Assembly (NCBI GenBank): GCA_900766735.1
Contig: CAAFWO010000008.1
Coordinates: 30,552-94,551, forward strand
Reading direction: 5' to 3'
DNA length: 64,000 nucleotides
Origin: Clostridia bacterium
Lineage (GTDB): Bacteria; Bacillota; Clostridia; CAKSNL01; HGM11501
Position 1 is the stretch's first letter. Each line of letters starts with the position of its first letter. Below, one piece after another: positions 55,701-62,908 of this stretch. Position numbers and translations under genes: made by a program. A model generated the notes under the pieces. The model worked only from the letters and a program-made list of their open reading frames with translations, ran no database searches and was not told the DNA's origin.

Positions 55701-57171
55701 AAAGCCCGGAGATGGCCATATTGCCGAGGTTTGAATTCACAACTCCGTCCGTCACCAAAATGTTGGTGACGGCAGTAAGTCCACTGTAGATCGAGGTCTT
55801 TTTCACCGCGTCGGTCACCTCGTCTAACCTGATCATAACAGAAACGCTGTCGCCCTCGCCAAGATACCTGTGGCTGTTATTATCATCATCAAAGCCGAGC
55901 GCCTCTGTCACCTCTGTATTATTAAGCGCCGCGTCGAAGATGACCTCGTCCACCTTGGGCGGCTCGTTGTCAATGTCCACATTAAGGCTCAGGGTCGACT
56001 TTGTGATCGCGTTTCCCGCGATATCGGTGATATACGAGGTCGTCTCGGTAAAGCCTTCGCCGCTTTTTTCAAGCGTGAAGCTTTTATCGTTCACGACCTG
56101 TTTTAATTCAAGCCCCGAGCCGAAAAGCGAATCGGAGTAAACGCCCGCGACGCGGAACGTCCCGTCCGTCTTTTTAACGGTATATTCAAAATAGAGGCTG
56201 TTACCCGAAAGCGCCTTTAGCATTGCCCTCGGGTTTTTGTCACCGGCCGTCGCGCCGCGCTGTCTCAATTCAAGGTAAAGATCACCGTGGTTCTTATCAT
56301 CGTCTGCGAATCTTATCGGCTCGTCAAAGGTGAGGCGCAAAATGATTGTTGTGCCCGTACCGATATAGCCTTTTTCGTTCGCTTTCTTATAATTTTTGCC
56401 CCCGTCCGTGCTGTAGCTAAGTTCGGGCGCCGAGGGCGCTTTCATATCGCGGTAGGTGATGAGCATTTTATTCGCCGCCGCACCGCCGCATGAACAGGTC
56501 TTATTCCCGTTCGCATATGTAACGGCGGACTTTTCAAACTTCAAAAATGCGCTCTCGCCGACAGTGCCGTTTATGTATCTGAGAGTATGATAGCCGTCCG
56601 TTATCCCGTCATAGTCGCCGAAGCGCGCATATTCTGTCTCCATATCGGTATATGCGCCCGAGTGCGACGCGCACCAGCTGTTCGACATAAAGAGGCTCGC
56701 CTTTTCAAAAGCCTTAACGTCCTGCTTTTTAAACGTGCTGACCTTGTGTGAGTGAATGTTATTATATAAGCTGGCAGAAAAGTTCACCGCAAGGTTTTTG
56801 TCAGACTTTGAGATTTCCCGAAGCACGCTTTTTCCCCACATGCCGGTCTCTCCGCCGAAATAGATCCTTCCGTCGTCCGTCCCGGTCGAATCGTCATAAA
56901 CGCCCGAGTCATAGGACAGCGGCGTGAACTTTCCGCCCGAAAACAGCCCGACTGCGTTGTAATAGCCGGGATAGTCCTTATTATGAGCCTCTGTCTTTAA
57001 GCTCTCATAAAATGCCGTCTCCGTTCCGGTGTTGGCGTTAAGGATCGCCGCCTCCGGCTTCACCCTGTCATACTCGACCGCGTCCGCCGCCTTCGCGTCA
57101 AACAGCGTCACGGCGCACTGCGAAAATATGATCGAGAATGCCATCGCCATACAGAGAAATCTTCTTTTCAC
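49708..57171 (-). CDS. Giant secreted Ig-like repeat protein (about 2,487 aa)
   Basis: The GTG at 57171 (MKRRFLCMAMAFS) is the likely start, ten bases after AGGAGG; a GTG at 57180 is too close to that site. A signal peptide covers about 30 residues. The rest is a string of Ig-like/HYR-type modules, repeatedly marked by phrases of the form DxxAPxV...VTDxAGN (EAPIVYVDIYAKR, DKKAPVLTLIYPDG, TVTDEAGNSITVPRF). No SLH, LPXTG or other anchor was seen at the C-terminus, so it may be held through the co-encoded SLH protein or released. No enzyme domain recognised. An adhesin, matrix or S-layer role is inference. Confidence 0.87.
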   Translation of the reverse strand: MKRRFLCMAMAFSIIFSQCAVTLFDAKAADAVEYDRVKPEAAILNANTGTETAFYESLKTEAHNKDYPGYYNAVGLFSGGKFTPLSYDSGVYDDSTGTDDGRIYFGGETGMWGKSVLREISKSDKNLAVNFSASLYNNIHSHKVSTFKKQDVKAFEKASLFMSNSWCASHSGAYTDMETEYARFGDYDGITDGYHTLRYINGTVGESAFLKFEKSAVTYANGNKTCSCGGAAANKMLITYRDMKAPSAPELSYSTDGGKNYKKANEKGYIGTGTTIILRLTFDEPIRFADDDKNHGDLYLELRQRGATAGDKNPRAMLKALSGNSLYFEYTVKKTDGTFRVAGVYSDSLFGSGLELKQVVNDKSFTLEKSGEGFTETTSYITDIAGNAITKSTLSLNVDIDNEPPKVDEVIFDAALNNTEVTEALGFDDDNNSHRYLGEGDSVSVMIRLDEVTDAVKKTSIYSGLTAVTNILVTDGVVNSNLGNMAISGLSTKKINGKNYLALTSSHAWNTEADGEKESVTAFLMPTIPIHHNLETDDGGTIKIRSLEFESPVSDLAGNTYSETEVSPFASSNSFLIDNEGAEVTDKGFTKKGDGFAYSFEIADSASGAEGIYGSFKLNNGGDGKAYKYEYAALTKASDTPEKWIEATTGDTVKFIQHDKNAIHIRTKSGEEYEDLSDCTIEVTAKDCAGNEKSYILPDDTAETPFVIDWFVDGVGPVITLGEVERSLTASGGEITVNLEVTDRSGVSSVEYSWDNKATWSNAAGGYKAFANVSDKTKFSKELFVRAKDSKGNETVTSLGTVTYDLSEAKYELSYKESIEKKTELYLNGIEYEDEILLMTVIPPEFVGGEENHCAVIALTTTDSLDGVNIFGYSTTMGNHWYHMTFEENNGIYSFDTVESDGGTSPNAAYYSTNGYIQGWWRDIVKGKYSGELEITVLSGKKAAFVRYPDGTGTPSVDRYAPVSAGNSEYSVSKQSFMLRVVGESESFDNVTLTTDENIAAKKGSFPVTVADEKTVSDISGVTFNAVIGKDKFGWNYDNLKIEDSFIIIKNVNSGAEELRVKLSGAATSRDGEQLKMSIKIPEHKFPTGMYDISLFLACRAGNGTEISLGYDVFIDATEPDNNFSLSSILYTPASSVRHVELSNLGIGQSERVTGSGTIYLPSYGQFDKNAYHSDLYTLTVSTPGETVGRYLNKNMDASSYSGQYSVVMWNTDESLSGRVMELNVYGTDESKVVNKYGSKGMENGLKGFCIINPGDELADGNDNLYLLANRVNTVGVKKVYANGKESETKYYNIYPDEGYIRGEISKEPGSLIFTPEAGADLEGAKVYAYSLTSSRTENVSTFRAAEEMIPASDGTYRIPLAADGADYIIMTVNKYGTVYKAALDAVDAPWFSPEPEIVTDSDGKFEIRFRTMINEKRQNEGDRKITVQFTGDYAKLLDSDKFTFTFEKDWGRYDWEADSPSPTGIYKVSANLGADVLALDKFYSFIYLDTVIYGVLPDTAGEKTAVTATVTAEDALKLSGTASLSSSETTGKIAVKEVTYEPGRLNIVFNQPVRPAESFVWKNKDDSGSYFKSEWINSFPVTENGEHEISYYDVFGKLRTETINLADTFIYNGTDYGIHIELSPEENTTEHVLVSAKAHGDGKVIFKERYDDGEMAMTPVEGSATEPTAEKTVKVTKNQWVKVYRTNSSGYIGRDSVSIKVYVDNIIDGAPIANVKYYVESLGREFGYAELSDYIEKYHGGTFETNGRVTAYYKTSRHVTPLNDGTHIYTSEEKIYTFRYIDDFGNEDSADAPLPEGLVLTEPKLPPVDREAPIVYVDIYAKRFEKYSKEDAFNASSSAALMKESFDAVGTVQGYSLKLTVKDESPYEIKVTGSDNAVLSGNSINISLPEDFTVTVTDEAGNATEFTVTEEMLSYIDNIVPRAKTEIVKNGMYTREGYIRLYDVDDEGNELTGAGHSVKLETPSGLLTEDRNGETWYKVPFNSNTSVHFTFHDEAGNYASGDIYVTDIDTEPPTLSTSWSPSYTYYEDGETKFDDAMHTEGPTNSNITAHVKVSSPIINAVIGTADGRKTVIAPDGVSYWLVSGGYVTVKAAPDLITVTYEDNYDGNISIRVTAQNGQTAETYLAAVGNVIDKKSPSVSCDYEPLVRTGSGAPYGYCVTVTPDEEVRFMNKGAKNPDGTRALYSPGEPLKLNYYEDTEEELIFTDNAGNIGRYKVQVSGLDKKAPVLTLIYPDGNPDLIKPTAENVFITVRSDEDCTLYAEDKTVSLKKDVDKKIEFSENGTHVLLAVDGAGNRSEYTVTVNCIDRTLPMISFDSSTVYGFAGMTEEELKALLNTGYTAWDNVEKDSWPKVSIDTSEIDTAAAGAYKAYYTVTDEAGNSITVPRFIRILGSGTLYLKVNGEAVLPDSTKEIKTGKVTLSVSGLKDGEPYTVKIRRGLKSKGQMKYLKESTVKFENGECTIESPGYYTVLVTTQSRQTVLLRLYAQN

Positions 57172-57180
57172 CTTGTCCAC

Positions 57181-57344
57181 TCCTCCTCTTTTTTGCTCTT
57201 CAATGTCTTACAGTTTAAAAAAGCACTCCTTTTTTGCCGGAGTGTATTTTCATCTTGCTGTGCGCTTTGCCTTTCGGTAAAGTGATTTTTTCGTTTGCGT
57301 AATCTACGCATTTTCATTCTATCATAAACTTTATTGGAATGCAA
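57181..57344 (-). promoter_or_regulatory. Promoter and terminator-containing leader of the giant surface operon
   Basis: On the minus strand TTGCAT (57344-57339), 17-bp spacer and TAGAAT (57321-57316) form a promoter. The transcript then shows a 5' hairpin TGCGTA-GAT-TACGCA (57310-57296), a second hairpin CTTTACC-GAAA-GGCAAAG with a GNRA loop (57282-57265), and an intrinsic terminator CACTCC/GGAGTG (57244-57239 with 57229-57224) followed by C then T6, before the ribosome binding site. A terminator in the leader implies conditional readthrough. It does not match the c-di-GMP-I, T-box or other riboswitch consensus I can recall. Confidence 0.75.
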
Positions 57345-57375
57345 CCCAAATTTGATATTTTAAAAGAAAATCATG

Positions 57376-57412
57376 AAAAAAGGGCCGTAAAAACCGAGGT
57401 TTTTACGGCCCT
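57376..57412 (-). terminator. Intrinsic terminator after the modular secreted protein gene
   Basis: A perfect 15-bp stem (57381-57395 with 57398-57412) followed by a T-run on the minus strand. Confidence 0.93.
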
Positions 57413-57423
57413 TAAATATTTTA

Positions 57424-59931
57424 TTAAAAGCTTCTTTTGATGATGACTTTTTCTTCCTTCTCAACCCATTTAACGGTTGCGCCGAGCTGTTCCGAAATGA
57501 ACCTCAAAGGTGTGTATGTTCTGCCGTTTTCGATAAAGGCCGGTGAATCGAGCTTGACCTTATTGCCGTTCACGGTCGCTTTGTCGCTTCCGACCGTGAT
57601 TATAATAACGACCTCTTCGCCCTTTTCGTCCTTGCCCTTGATCGTTACGGTTCTGTCCTCTTCGTTCCACGAAACGGTCGCGCCGAGGTTTTCCGCAACG
57701 AAACGCGCCGGAAGCATCGTTCTTTCGTTCACGATCTTGGGTGCAACGTCGTTTTCCTTCGTCTTTCCGAATACCTCAGCCTCTTTTTCACCCACGGTGA
57801 GGATTATCTCCTTTGCCGGAGCGTCGTTTTTCTCCCATGCGGCATAAAGCGTCATCGCGCCTGTCACCTTTTCGGAGAAGTCATATTTTTCTTTAAGCTC
57901 CTTGTCTGAATACCAGCCGGCAAAGGTGAAGCCCTCTTTTTCGGGCGCCTCGGGCTCTTTCAATGCCGAATTTTTGAATACTTTCTCGCTTTTGGCCTTG
58001 CTTCCGCCATTAGACTCAAACGAAACGGTGAGAAGCGTTGCGCTTCCCGTGCCGCCACCGCCGCCGGACGAGCTCTTCTTACCTGTCGCACGGTAGCTTA
58101 CCGTGACCGTGCCGGAGTTTTCCGCGTTTGAAACGGAAATAGCGCTGTCAAACTTATAGCCGTTTTCCGCGATTCCGGAAACGGTGTAGTTTGCCTTGGG
58201 CACTATGGTGACCGTCGCCTCATACGCTGTGTTATAGCCAAATCTTCCATTGACCTGAGGATTCCAGGTGACTGTCGCATTATATTCTTCGGTCTCAAGC
58301 TCTGTCTCGGCAACCGCGTTTTTATAGGGCGCTTTGAGCTTTACAGCATTATTTATCGTTTTGGGTGCGATCGTGAATTCTTCAGGCTCGCTTGTAAGGC
58401 CCTTATAGGCCTCAGTCTCCGCGACATATGCGCAAACGAAATATGTTCCCGCGTTCACGGGCACCTCGGCGCTGTATTCCCCGTCGCGCTCCGATGCGTA
58501 TTTAAATGTGACCTCGCCGAACTTTGCCGCCGCGTCGGGCGCATTCGGCTCGTCGCCGTATGTCCAGCCCGTTATGGAAAGAGCGCGTGTAAATTCGTTC
58601 TCCTCCTGCGGTGCGTCGTCCGCCAGCCAGATAGCATAAAGCAAGGTATTGTGGCTGACAGTGACCTTGTCGCCCTTTTTGTATGTGCTTGTCAAAGCGT
58701 CCTTATCGGCCGACCAGCCGAGGAAGGCGAAGCCGTCTCTTGAAGGCTCAGTGTCCGGGATTATGAACTCTGCGCTCTCGCCGGAGGTGACCTCTTTGTT
58801 CATGCCGGCCGGTTCACCCTCGCCGCCGTTGGCCGAAAAGCCCAAAAAGAGCGTCTCTTTGGATTCTTCCGTTTTCTCTGTAAGTGAAATTTTGTTGTCC
58901 GAAAGCGCCAATGAATAGTCTGCATTGCTGATTCTGAGTTTCGCCATGTCGTTATCCGTGAGGGTAACGCCTTCAACCGCTGTCGCTATCACTCTGCCCT
59001 CGTCCGCGTTATCAACCGTCAGCATGAGTGGATGGCTGATTGCGGAAACGATCTCAATGCACTTGTCGACTCTGCTGCCGTTCATAAGATAGATGTCGTT
59101 GCCGACATCAATATCAGCGTCGCCGCCGATCTGCAAAAGCGCATTGTCGCCCTGCTTACAGCTGTGGAAGATTGCACCGCCGAGAGGTGAAGTGTTGTTC
59201 TTTATCTCGCCGCCGGTGATTACCGTCGTGCCGTACGACGAATTGTAGATCGCACCGCCAACATGTGACGAACAGTCTTTAATTGTGCCGCCGCTCATCT
59301 TAAGAGTCGCGTCTCTGACATAGAACGCACCGCCGCCGTAACCTGTTTCGTTGCTTATGGTTTTGCAATTCTCGAACAAACCGCTCTTAAAATCAAATTC
59401 CGCGCCGTTGCCCATGTAAACGGCACCGCCGTAGTTTTTTGTTTCGCAATTTTTTATCGTGCCGCCGTTAATCGTGAATTTTCCTCCGGAGATACACACG
59501 GCCGAGCCGTCACTTCCTCCGGTCTTTTTATGGTTGATTATCTCGCCGCCGTTCATTACGGCCGTGCCGCCGACAATATAAATTGCCGCGCCTGCGCTGA
59601 TCTCGATGTTGTCGCCGTCAATCGTGACGTCGTTAAGCTCCAGCTTTGCGCCCTCGTTGACCCTTAATAATGTCCCCGCAGAACTTGTTCTTTTAAGTGT
59701 TCCGCCGTTGATTGTAACATCGCCCGTGATAGTAATTGTGTCCTCGACGTTCACCGTTCCGGCAACCGTAACGGTGGTCGTACCGGCAACGGTTGCCGCA
59801 AAAAGCCTTTCACCGTCGGCCCACGTCGTGTCATGATCGAACACTACTCCGTCATCGTACGCAAAAACGCTTCCTGTAGAAAGCATCAGCGCCAATGCCA
59901 GTAACAATGCCAAAAACTTTTTTGTCCTCAT
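57424..59931 (-). CDS. Modular secreted protein: beta-helix, InlB-type repeats, copper amine oxidase N-like domain
   Basis: The ATG at 59931 (AAGGGCG site) gives 835 residues; the longer frame adds 20 atypical ones. After a signal peptide (MRTKKFLALLLALALML...FA) comes a right-handed beta-helix (residues about 50-300) with repeated MNGGEIINH, FTINGGTIKNC and LKMSGGTIKDC rungs. InlB-type repeats follow (GEPAGMNKEV...FLGWSADKDALTSTY and FTFAGWYSDKELKE), a YDG/MBG-like module between them, and C-terminally a copper amine oxidase N-terminal-like domain (NERTMLPARFVAENLGATV; GRTYTPLRFISEQLGATV), which in Clostridia acts as a wall-associated module without copper or oxidase function. Probably a surface adhesin or glycan binder. 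Confidence 0.88.
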   Translation of the reverse strand: MRTKKFLALLLALALMLSTGSVFAYDDGVVFDHDTTWADGERLFAATVAGTTTVTVAGTVNVEDTITITGDVTINGGTLKRTSSAGTLLRVNEGAKLELNDVTIDGDNIEISAGAAIYIVGGTAVMNGGEIINHKKTGGSDGSAVCISGGKFTINGGTIKNCETKNYGGAVYMGNGAEFDFKSGLFENCKTISNETGYGGGAFYVRDATLKMSGGTIKDCSSHVGGAIYNSSYGTTVITGGEIKNNTSPLGGAIFHSCKQGDNALLQIGGDADIDVGNDIYLMNGSRVDKCIEIVSAISHPLMLTVDNADEGRVIATAVEGVTLTDNDMAKLRISNADYSLALSDNKISLTEKTEESKETLFLGFSANGGEGEPAGMNKEVTSGESAEFIIPDTEPSRDGFAFLGWSADKDALTSTYKKGDKVTVSHNTLLYAIWLADDAPQEENEFTRALSITGWTYGDEPNAPDAAAKFGEVTFKYASERDGEYSAEVPVNAGTYFVCAYVAETEAYKGLTSEPEEFTIAPKTINNAVKLKAPYKNAVAETELETEEYNATVTWNPQVNGRFGYNTAYEATVTIVPKANYTVSGIAENGYKFDSAISVSNAENSGTVTVSYRATGKKSSSGGGGGTGSATLLTVSFESNGGSKAKSEKVFKNSALKEPEAPEKEGFTFAGWYSDKELKEKYDFSEKVTGAMTLYAAWEKNDAPAKEIILTVGEKEAEVFGKTKENDVAPKIVNERTMLPARFVAENLGATVSWNEEDRTVTIKGKDEKGEEVVIIITVGSDKATVNGNKVKLDSPAFIENGRTYTPLRFISEQLGATVKWVEKEEKVIIKRSF

Positions 59932-59959
59932 AAATCGCCCTTCTTTGTTTTTTTTATTA

Positions 59960-59988
59960 ATTTTACTCCCCTTTAATTTGCTTTTCAA
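59960..59988 (-). promoter_or_regulatory. Promoter of the modular secreted protein gene
   Basis: TTGAAA (59988-59983), 17-bp spacer and TAAAAT (59965-59960) on the minus strand. Confidence 0.75.
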
Positions 59989-60027
59989 CACAAATGTAAG
60001 AACTCGGCCGAAAACGTCATAACTCGC

Positions 60028-60058
60028 AAAAAAAGACCGGGTTAATCCGGTCTTTTTT
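60028..60058. terminator. Bidirectional-looking terminator at the end of the MFS gene
   Basis: A 10-bp stem AAAAGACCGG/CCGGTCTTTT (60031-60040 with 60047-60056) with A-run and T-run flanks, overlapping the MFS stop codon. Confidence 0.9.
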
Positions 60059-61232
60059 CTTTAATGAATGCGGCAATACAGCCGACCATCATCAGCGCCG
60101 CCCACAATAAGATTATTCCGTTCCAGCTTATCACTCCCATGAGCGATGAGAACACCATGTTGGACAGCGCCGCGCCCACATATCCGGCACAGTCCAAAAT
60201 CCCGTTCGCGCCGGAGACCTTTCCGGTTTTCCCGAGCCCGGGAATATATATGCTCCACATCATCGAGGCGCTGATCTGCGAAAACATTCCCGAAAACAGG
60301 AAAAAGCCGATGTTTATCCATCTGCCGAGCGGCAGGAGCATCAAAAGATAAAATGCCGCCGAAACAAGATATGAGTATTTTATAATCATAATGTCGCGCT
60401 CGTGCATCAGCTTGAAAATAAAGAATGCGCAAAACGGCACGGCCGCCCTGATGACGGACATAACAGAGAACACCATGTTCGCGGTGACCTTGTCAAACAA
60501 AAGCTCCTCGGTCAGATACGTCGGCACCCAGAAGTTGATGGACGACGTGACGGTCTCTATAAGCATTCCGATCCCGAGATAGAAAAGAAAGTTCTTGATC
60601 TTGAAGATCCCGGCAATGTCAATCTTTTTTCTCTCACCCTTGGTGAACTTTTTAATGCAGTTCTTTTTTTCAAGATATGTCAGCATGAAAAACGCAAACA
60701 GTGCGAAAAAGAACGCCATAATCCCGGCCGCAACGAACGCCCTGTTCCACTCGAAGATTGCGGCCGTTATGCTCGCAATGAAAATGCCCAGAAAGCCTGC
60801 TGCCGAGAAAAAGAGGCAGATTATTCTCGCACGGTCGGTGCTCGTGTTTTCGGTGATGACCTTCATCAAAGGACCGCGGAGCATCGAAAGCGAAAAGCCC
60901 AGGAGCACGAAGCACGCGAAGTGCACGGCGTGCACATCGGTAAAAGGAAAGAACATCGCTGACAGCCCGGCTATGATGAGTCCTGTCACGATCATCTTTT
61001 TCGGGCTCAAAACATCTCCGGCTATGCCGTTTATGAGCTGGCCGACCGCATATGAAACGAAGTACGACGAGGAAAGCATTCCGATGTAGCTTTTTGTGAA
61101 TCGCCCGGTCTCAAGCATGTCCGGCGTCAGCACGGAAAGAACATTCCGCATGTAATAGCTCACGATGTAGGAAATGATGCAAACGGCGCCTATCAGCGTT
61201 GCGTTCACAGCGTCTTTTTTCATAATTTTCAC
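60042..61232 (-). CDS. MFS transporter, organophosphate:phosphate antiporter-like
   Basis: A 396-residue polytopic membrane protein with about 12 hydrophobic segments split by a basic cytoplasmic loop near residue 200 (KKFTKGERKKID). The N-terminal segment YIVSYYMRNVLSVL and FVSYAVGQLINGIAGD resemble GlpT/UhpT-type carriers (OPA family). Such carriers import glycerol-3-phosphate or hexose phosphates in exchange for phosphate; the substrate here is not readable. It has a clear own promoter and a GGGAGAG ribosome binding site and ends at a terminator, so it is monocistronic. Confidence 0.87.
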   Translation of the reverse strand: MKIMKKDAVNATLIGAVCIISYIVSYYMRNVLSVLTPDMLETGRFTKSYIGMLSSSYFVSYAVGQLINGIAGDVLSPKKMIVTGLIIAGLSAMFFPFTDVHAVHFACFVLLGFSLSMLRGPLMKVITENTSTDRARIICLFFSAAGFLGIFIASITAAIFEWNRAFVAAGIMAFFFALFAFFMLTYLEKKNCIKKFTKGERKKIDIAGIFKIKNFLFYLGIGMLIETVTSSINFWVPTYLTEELLFDKVTANMVFSVMSVIRAAVPFCAFFIFKLMHERDIMIIKYSYLVSAAFYLLMLLPLGRWINIGFFLFSGMFSQISASMMWSIYIPGLGKTGKVSGANGILDCAGYVGAALSNMVFSSLMGVISWNGIILLWAALMMVGCIAAFIKEKRPD

Positions 61233-61255
61233 TCTCCCGGCACAAACTATCGCTC

Positions 61256-61284
61256 ATTATAGCACCGTTTCGCCATAAAGTCAA
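61256..61284 (-). promoter_or_regulatory. Sigma-A promoter of the MFS gene
   Basis: TTGACT (61284-61279), 17-bp spacer, TATAAT (61261-61256) on the minus strand. Confidence 0.92.
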
Positions 61285-61304
61285 CGTAAAAACACAAAAA
61301 CGCT

Positions 61305-61760
61305 CATAATTTTATCTTTTGTACAATTCTTGCACAAAGCGGGGGAAAGCTGTTGCCGACATACTGAATTCTAAGCAAAAACTCTGTACTCGTTACAGAG
61401 TTCTTAAAGGCTCCCTTGCTAAACGGCGTGGCAGAAAAACAACAGAGTCTTTTTCCGTTAGGTGCAAGAAACCGTTCAAGGTTTTGTCGCACACCCTTAA
61501 AACCGCAAGGGCGGTTTTTAGCTGTCACCGCAGGTGACTGAGGGAGAGATGGTTTTTGTACTCACTATATCAACGCACCTTTCTACAAGTCACCAAGAAT
61601 GCCATCCCGATTCACAAAAAATCACCCTCGCCCCCTCCTTTTTCACGACAATTTTTCTCCGTCTTTCGGCACGATTTTGCCCCTCAAAAAGAGGCTAATT
61701 GGGAATTATTCCCTTTTATTTACCTTTTATGCCGCTAAACGTGCATTTTATGCCACTTTT
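61305..61760. repeat. Intergenic region with probable dispersed repeat and hairpins
   Basis: No gene was found here. Around 61305-61530 the minus strand reads as a peptide (STEFLLRIQYVGNSFPPLC, then upstream of it ERFLAPNGKRLCCFSATP) that I remember as a recurring spurious product of an intergenic element in gut Clostridia. A hairpin AACTCTGTA/TACAGAGTT sits at 61380-61402. The rest (61560-61760) is pyrimidine-rich without clear features. Copy number elsewhere in the genome was not testable. Confidence 0.45.
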
Positions 61761-62023
61761 GTGTCACATCCGTTTTTTTGTGTTATAATATAAATGAAAA
61801 TGCAAGTGCATTTTTAAGGGGCGTTTTCAGTCCGCTTTTCATAATGCAACAAGTTTTTTTACTCCCTAATTACAGAAGAACCTTGTTGTGAAATTTCGAA
61901 AACGCCTCTTCATATTCGGGCGCTATCTATAATCCGTACACCCGCGCCCGAATATGATACTTCCCATAATCCCATTTTTACAAATCAAAAAACTCTGTAA
62001 TTATTACAGAGTTTTTTGATTTG
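61761..62023 (+). ncRNA. Candidate structured RNA of about 225 nt
   Basis: A promoter-like GTGTCA (61761-61766), 17-bp spacer, TATAAT (61784-61789) precedes four successive hairpins: AAAATGCA/TGCATTTT (61797-61814); a 13-bp stem with one imperfect pair (61816-61828 with 61898-61910) enclosing CAACAAG/CTTGTTG (61847-61853 with 61882-61888); a perfect 12-bp stem (61912-61923 with 61944-61955); and a perfect 20-bp stem (61981-62000 with 62004-62023) that carries T6 and could act as terminator in both directions. No open frame of note lies within. Strand and transcription are inferred. Confidence 0.5.
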
Positions 62024-62025
62024 TC

Positions 62026-62874
62026 TCACTCTCCGATATTTACCCACATTGCAGGACGGACACCGCATGTTTGGTCTTCTATCATTTGACCGTCACCATG
62101 AACAAATCCGTCATTGCCCATGCATGAGGCACATAAATCATCACTGCCTGGCGAACGCATCCACCACCAAGACTTTCCGTTTTCTTCAGATACAAAAATT
62201 CCTTTATCCTTTGCATAGTCCGTTGCCTCTGCCTTTCTCACTATTTTGTCAGATAAATACTTTGACGTCTCGTCTATGCTCAAAAGAAACACTTTATCCG
62301 TCGTGTCATTTCCGCCGTCGGTGCCGTACTCCGGATTGTCCGGATTCTGCAAGTATGTATCGCATATCAGCGCTTTCTCCTCATCGGTAAATGCTTCATT
62401 TATAAAACAACTGTTCAGCCATTGCCGAAGCGTTGAGGTTTCCCATGTGACGAATTCATTGTTCTCATTTTTATCGTACTCCTTCGCATCTAAACAGTAT
62501 TTGCTGATTAAAAGCGCCTTGCCGTCCTTTTTATCAAGCACTAGCCATTCAACTGCACCGTGATAGTTGCCAAATTTCATCGTACTGTCCGGATTGTATA
62601 CTCTGTTTTCATTATTATTTTCCAATTTTGTATCAATTGATATTGCTTTTTCTATTAACTCACCGAATCCATACACGAGCATTCCGTTTATAATAGATAT
62701 GATTGGCCCTACTATTAAGAAAACGAAGCCCAAACTCGTAAACAGTCCTTCTGCATAATATGAATCTCCCGCTTTTACAAACATTACGATTGCCAAAATG
62801 ATGCTTCCAATTACCCCGAGCCAGGACAAAATCTGCGACAAACCCTTAATGTTTTTGTCAATCTCACCAAACAT
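62026..62874 (-). CDS. Membrane protein with a DUF6273 domain
   Basis: A 282-residue protein. Two transmembrane segments lie near residues 12-33 and 43-68, followed by a polar linker and a DUF6273 domain (about 95-282): VEWLVLDKKDGKALLISKYCLD, TWETSTLRQWLN, the acidic FLLSIDETSKYL, and WWWMRSPGSDD. DUF6273 is common in Clostridia surface and membrane proteins; its function is unknown, though its fold is related to C-type-lectin/FGE-like modules. It starts behind TTAGGAGGAAG and ends at the 20-bp inverted repeat at 61981-62023. Confidence 0.85.
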   Translation of the reverse strand: MFGEIDKNIKGLSQILSWLGVIGSIILAIVMFVKAGDSYYAEGLFTSLGFVFLIVGPIISIINGMLVYGFGELIEKAISIDTKLENNNENRVYNPDSTMKFGNYHGAVEWLVLDKKDGKALLISKYCLDAKEYDKNENNEFVTWETSTLRQWLNSCFINEAFTDEEKALICDTYLQNPDNPEYGTDGGNDTTDKVFLLSIDETSKYLSDKIVRKAEATDYAKDKGIFVSEENGKSWWWMRSPGSDDLCASCMGNDGFVHGDGQMIEDQTCGVRPAMWVNIGE

Positions 62875-62908
62875 TTCTCTTCCTCCTAAAAATTAATTTT
62901 TAGCACGG

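Noticed and set aside
57181..57310. Leader of the giant surface operon as a c-di-GMP-I riboswitch.
   Set aside because: It has a GNRA hairpin and CAAAG words but lacks the ordered GGCAAACC and GGGACGCAAAGCC blocks of that aptamer.
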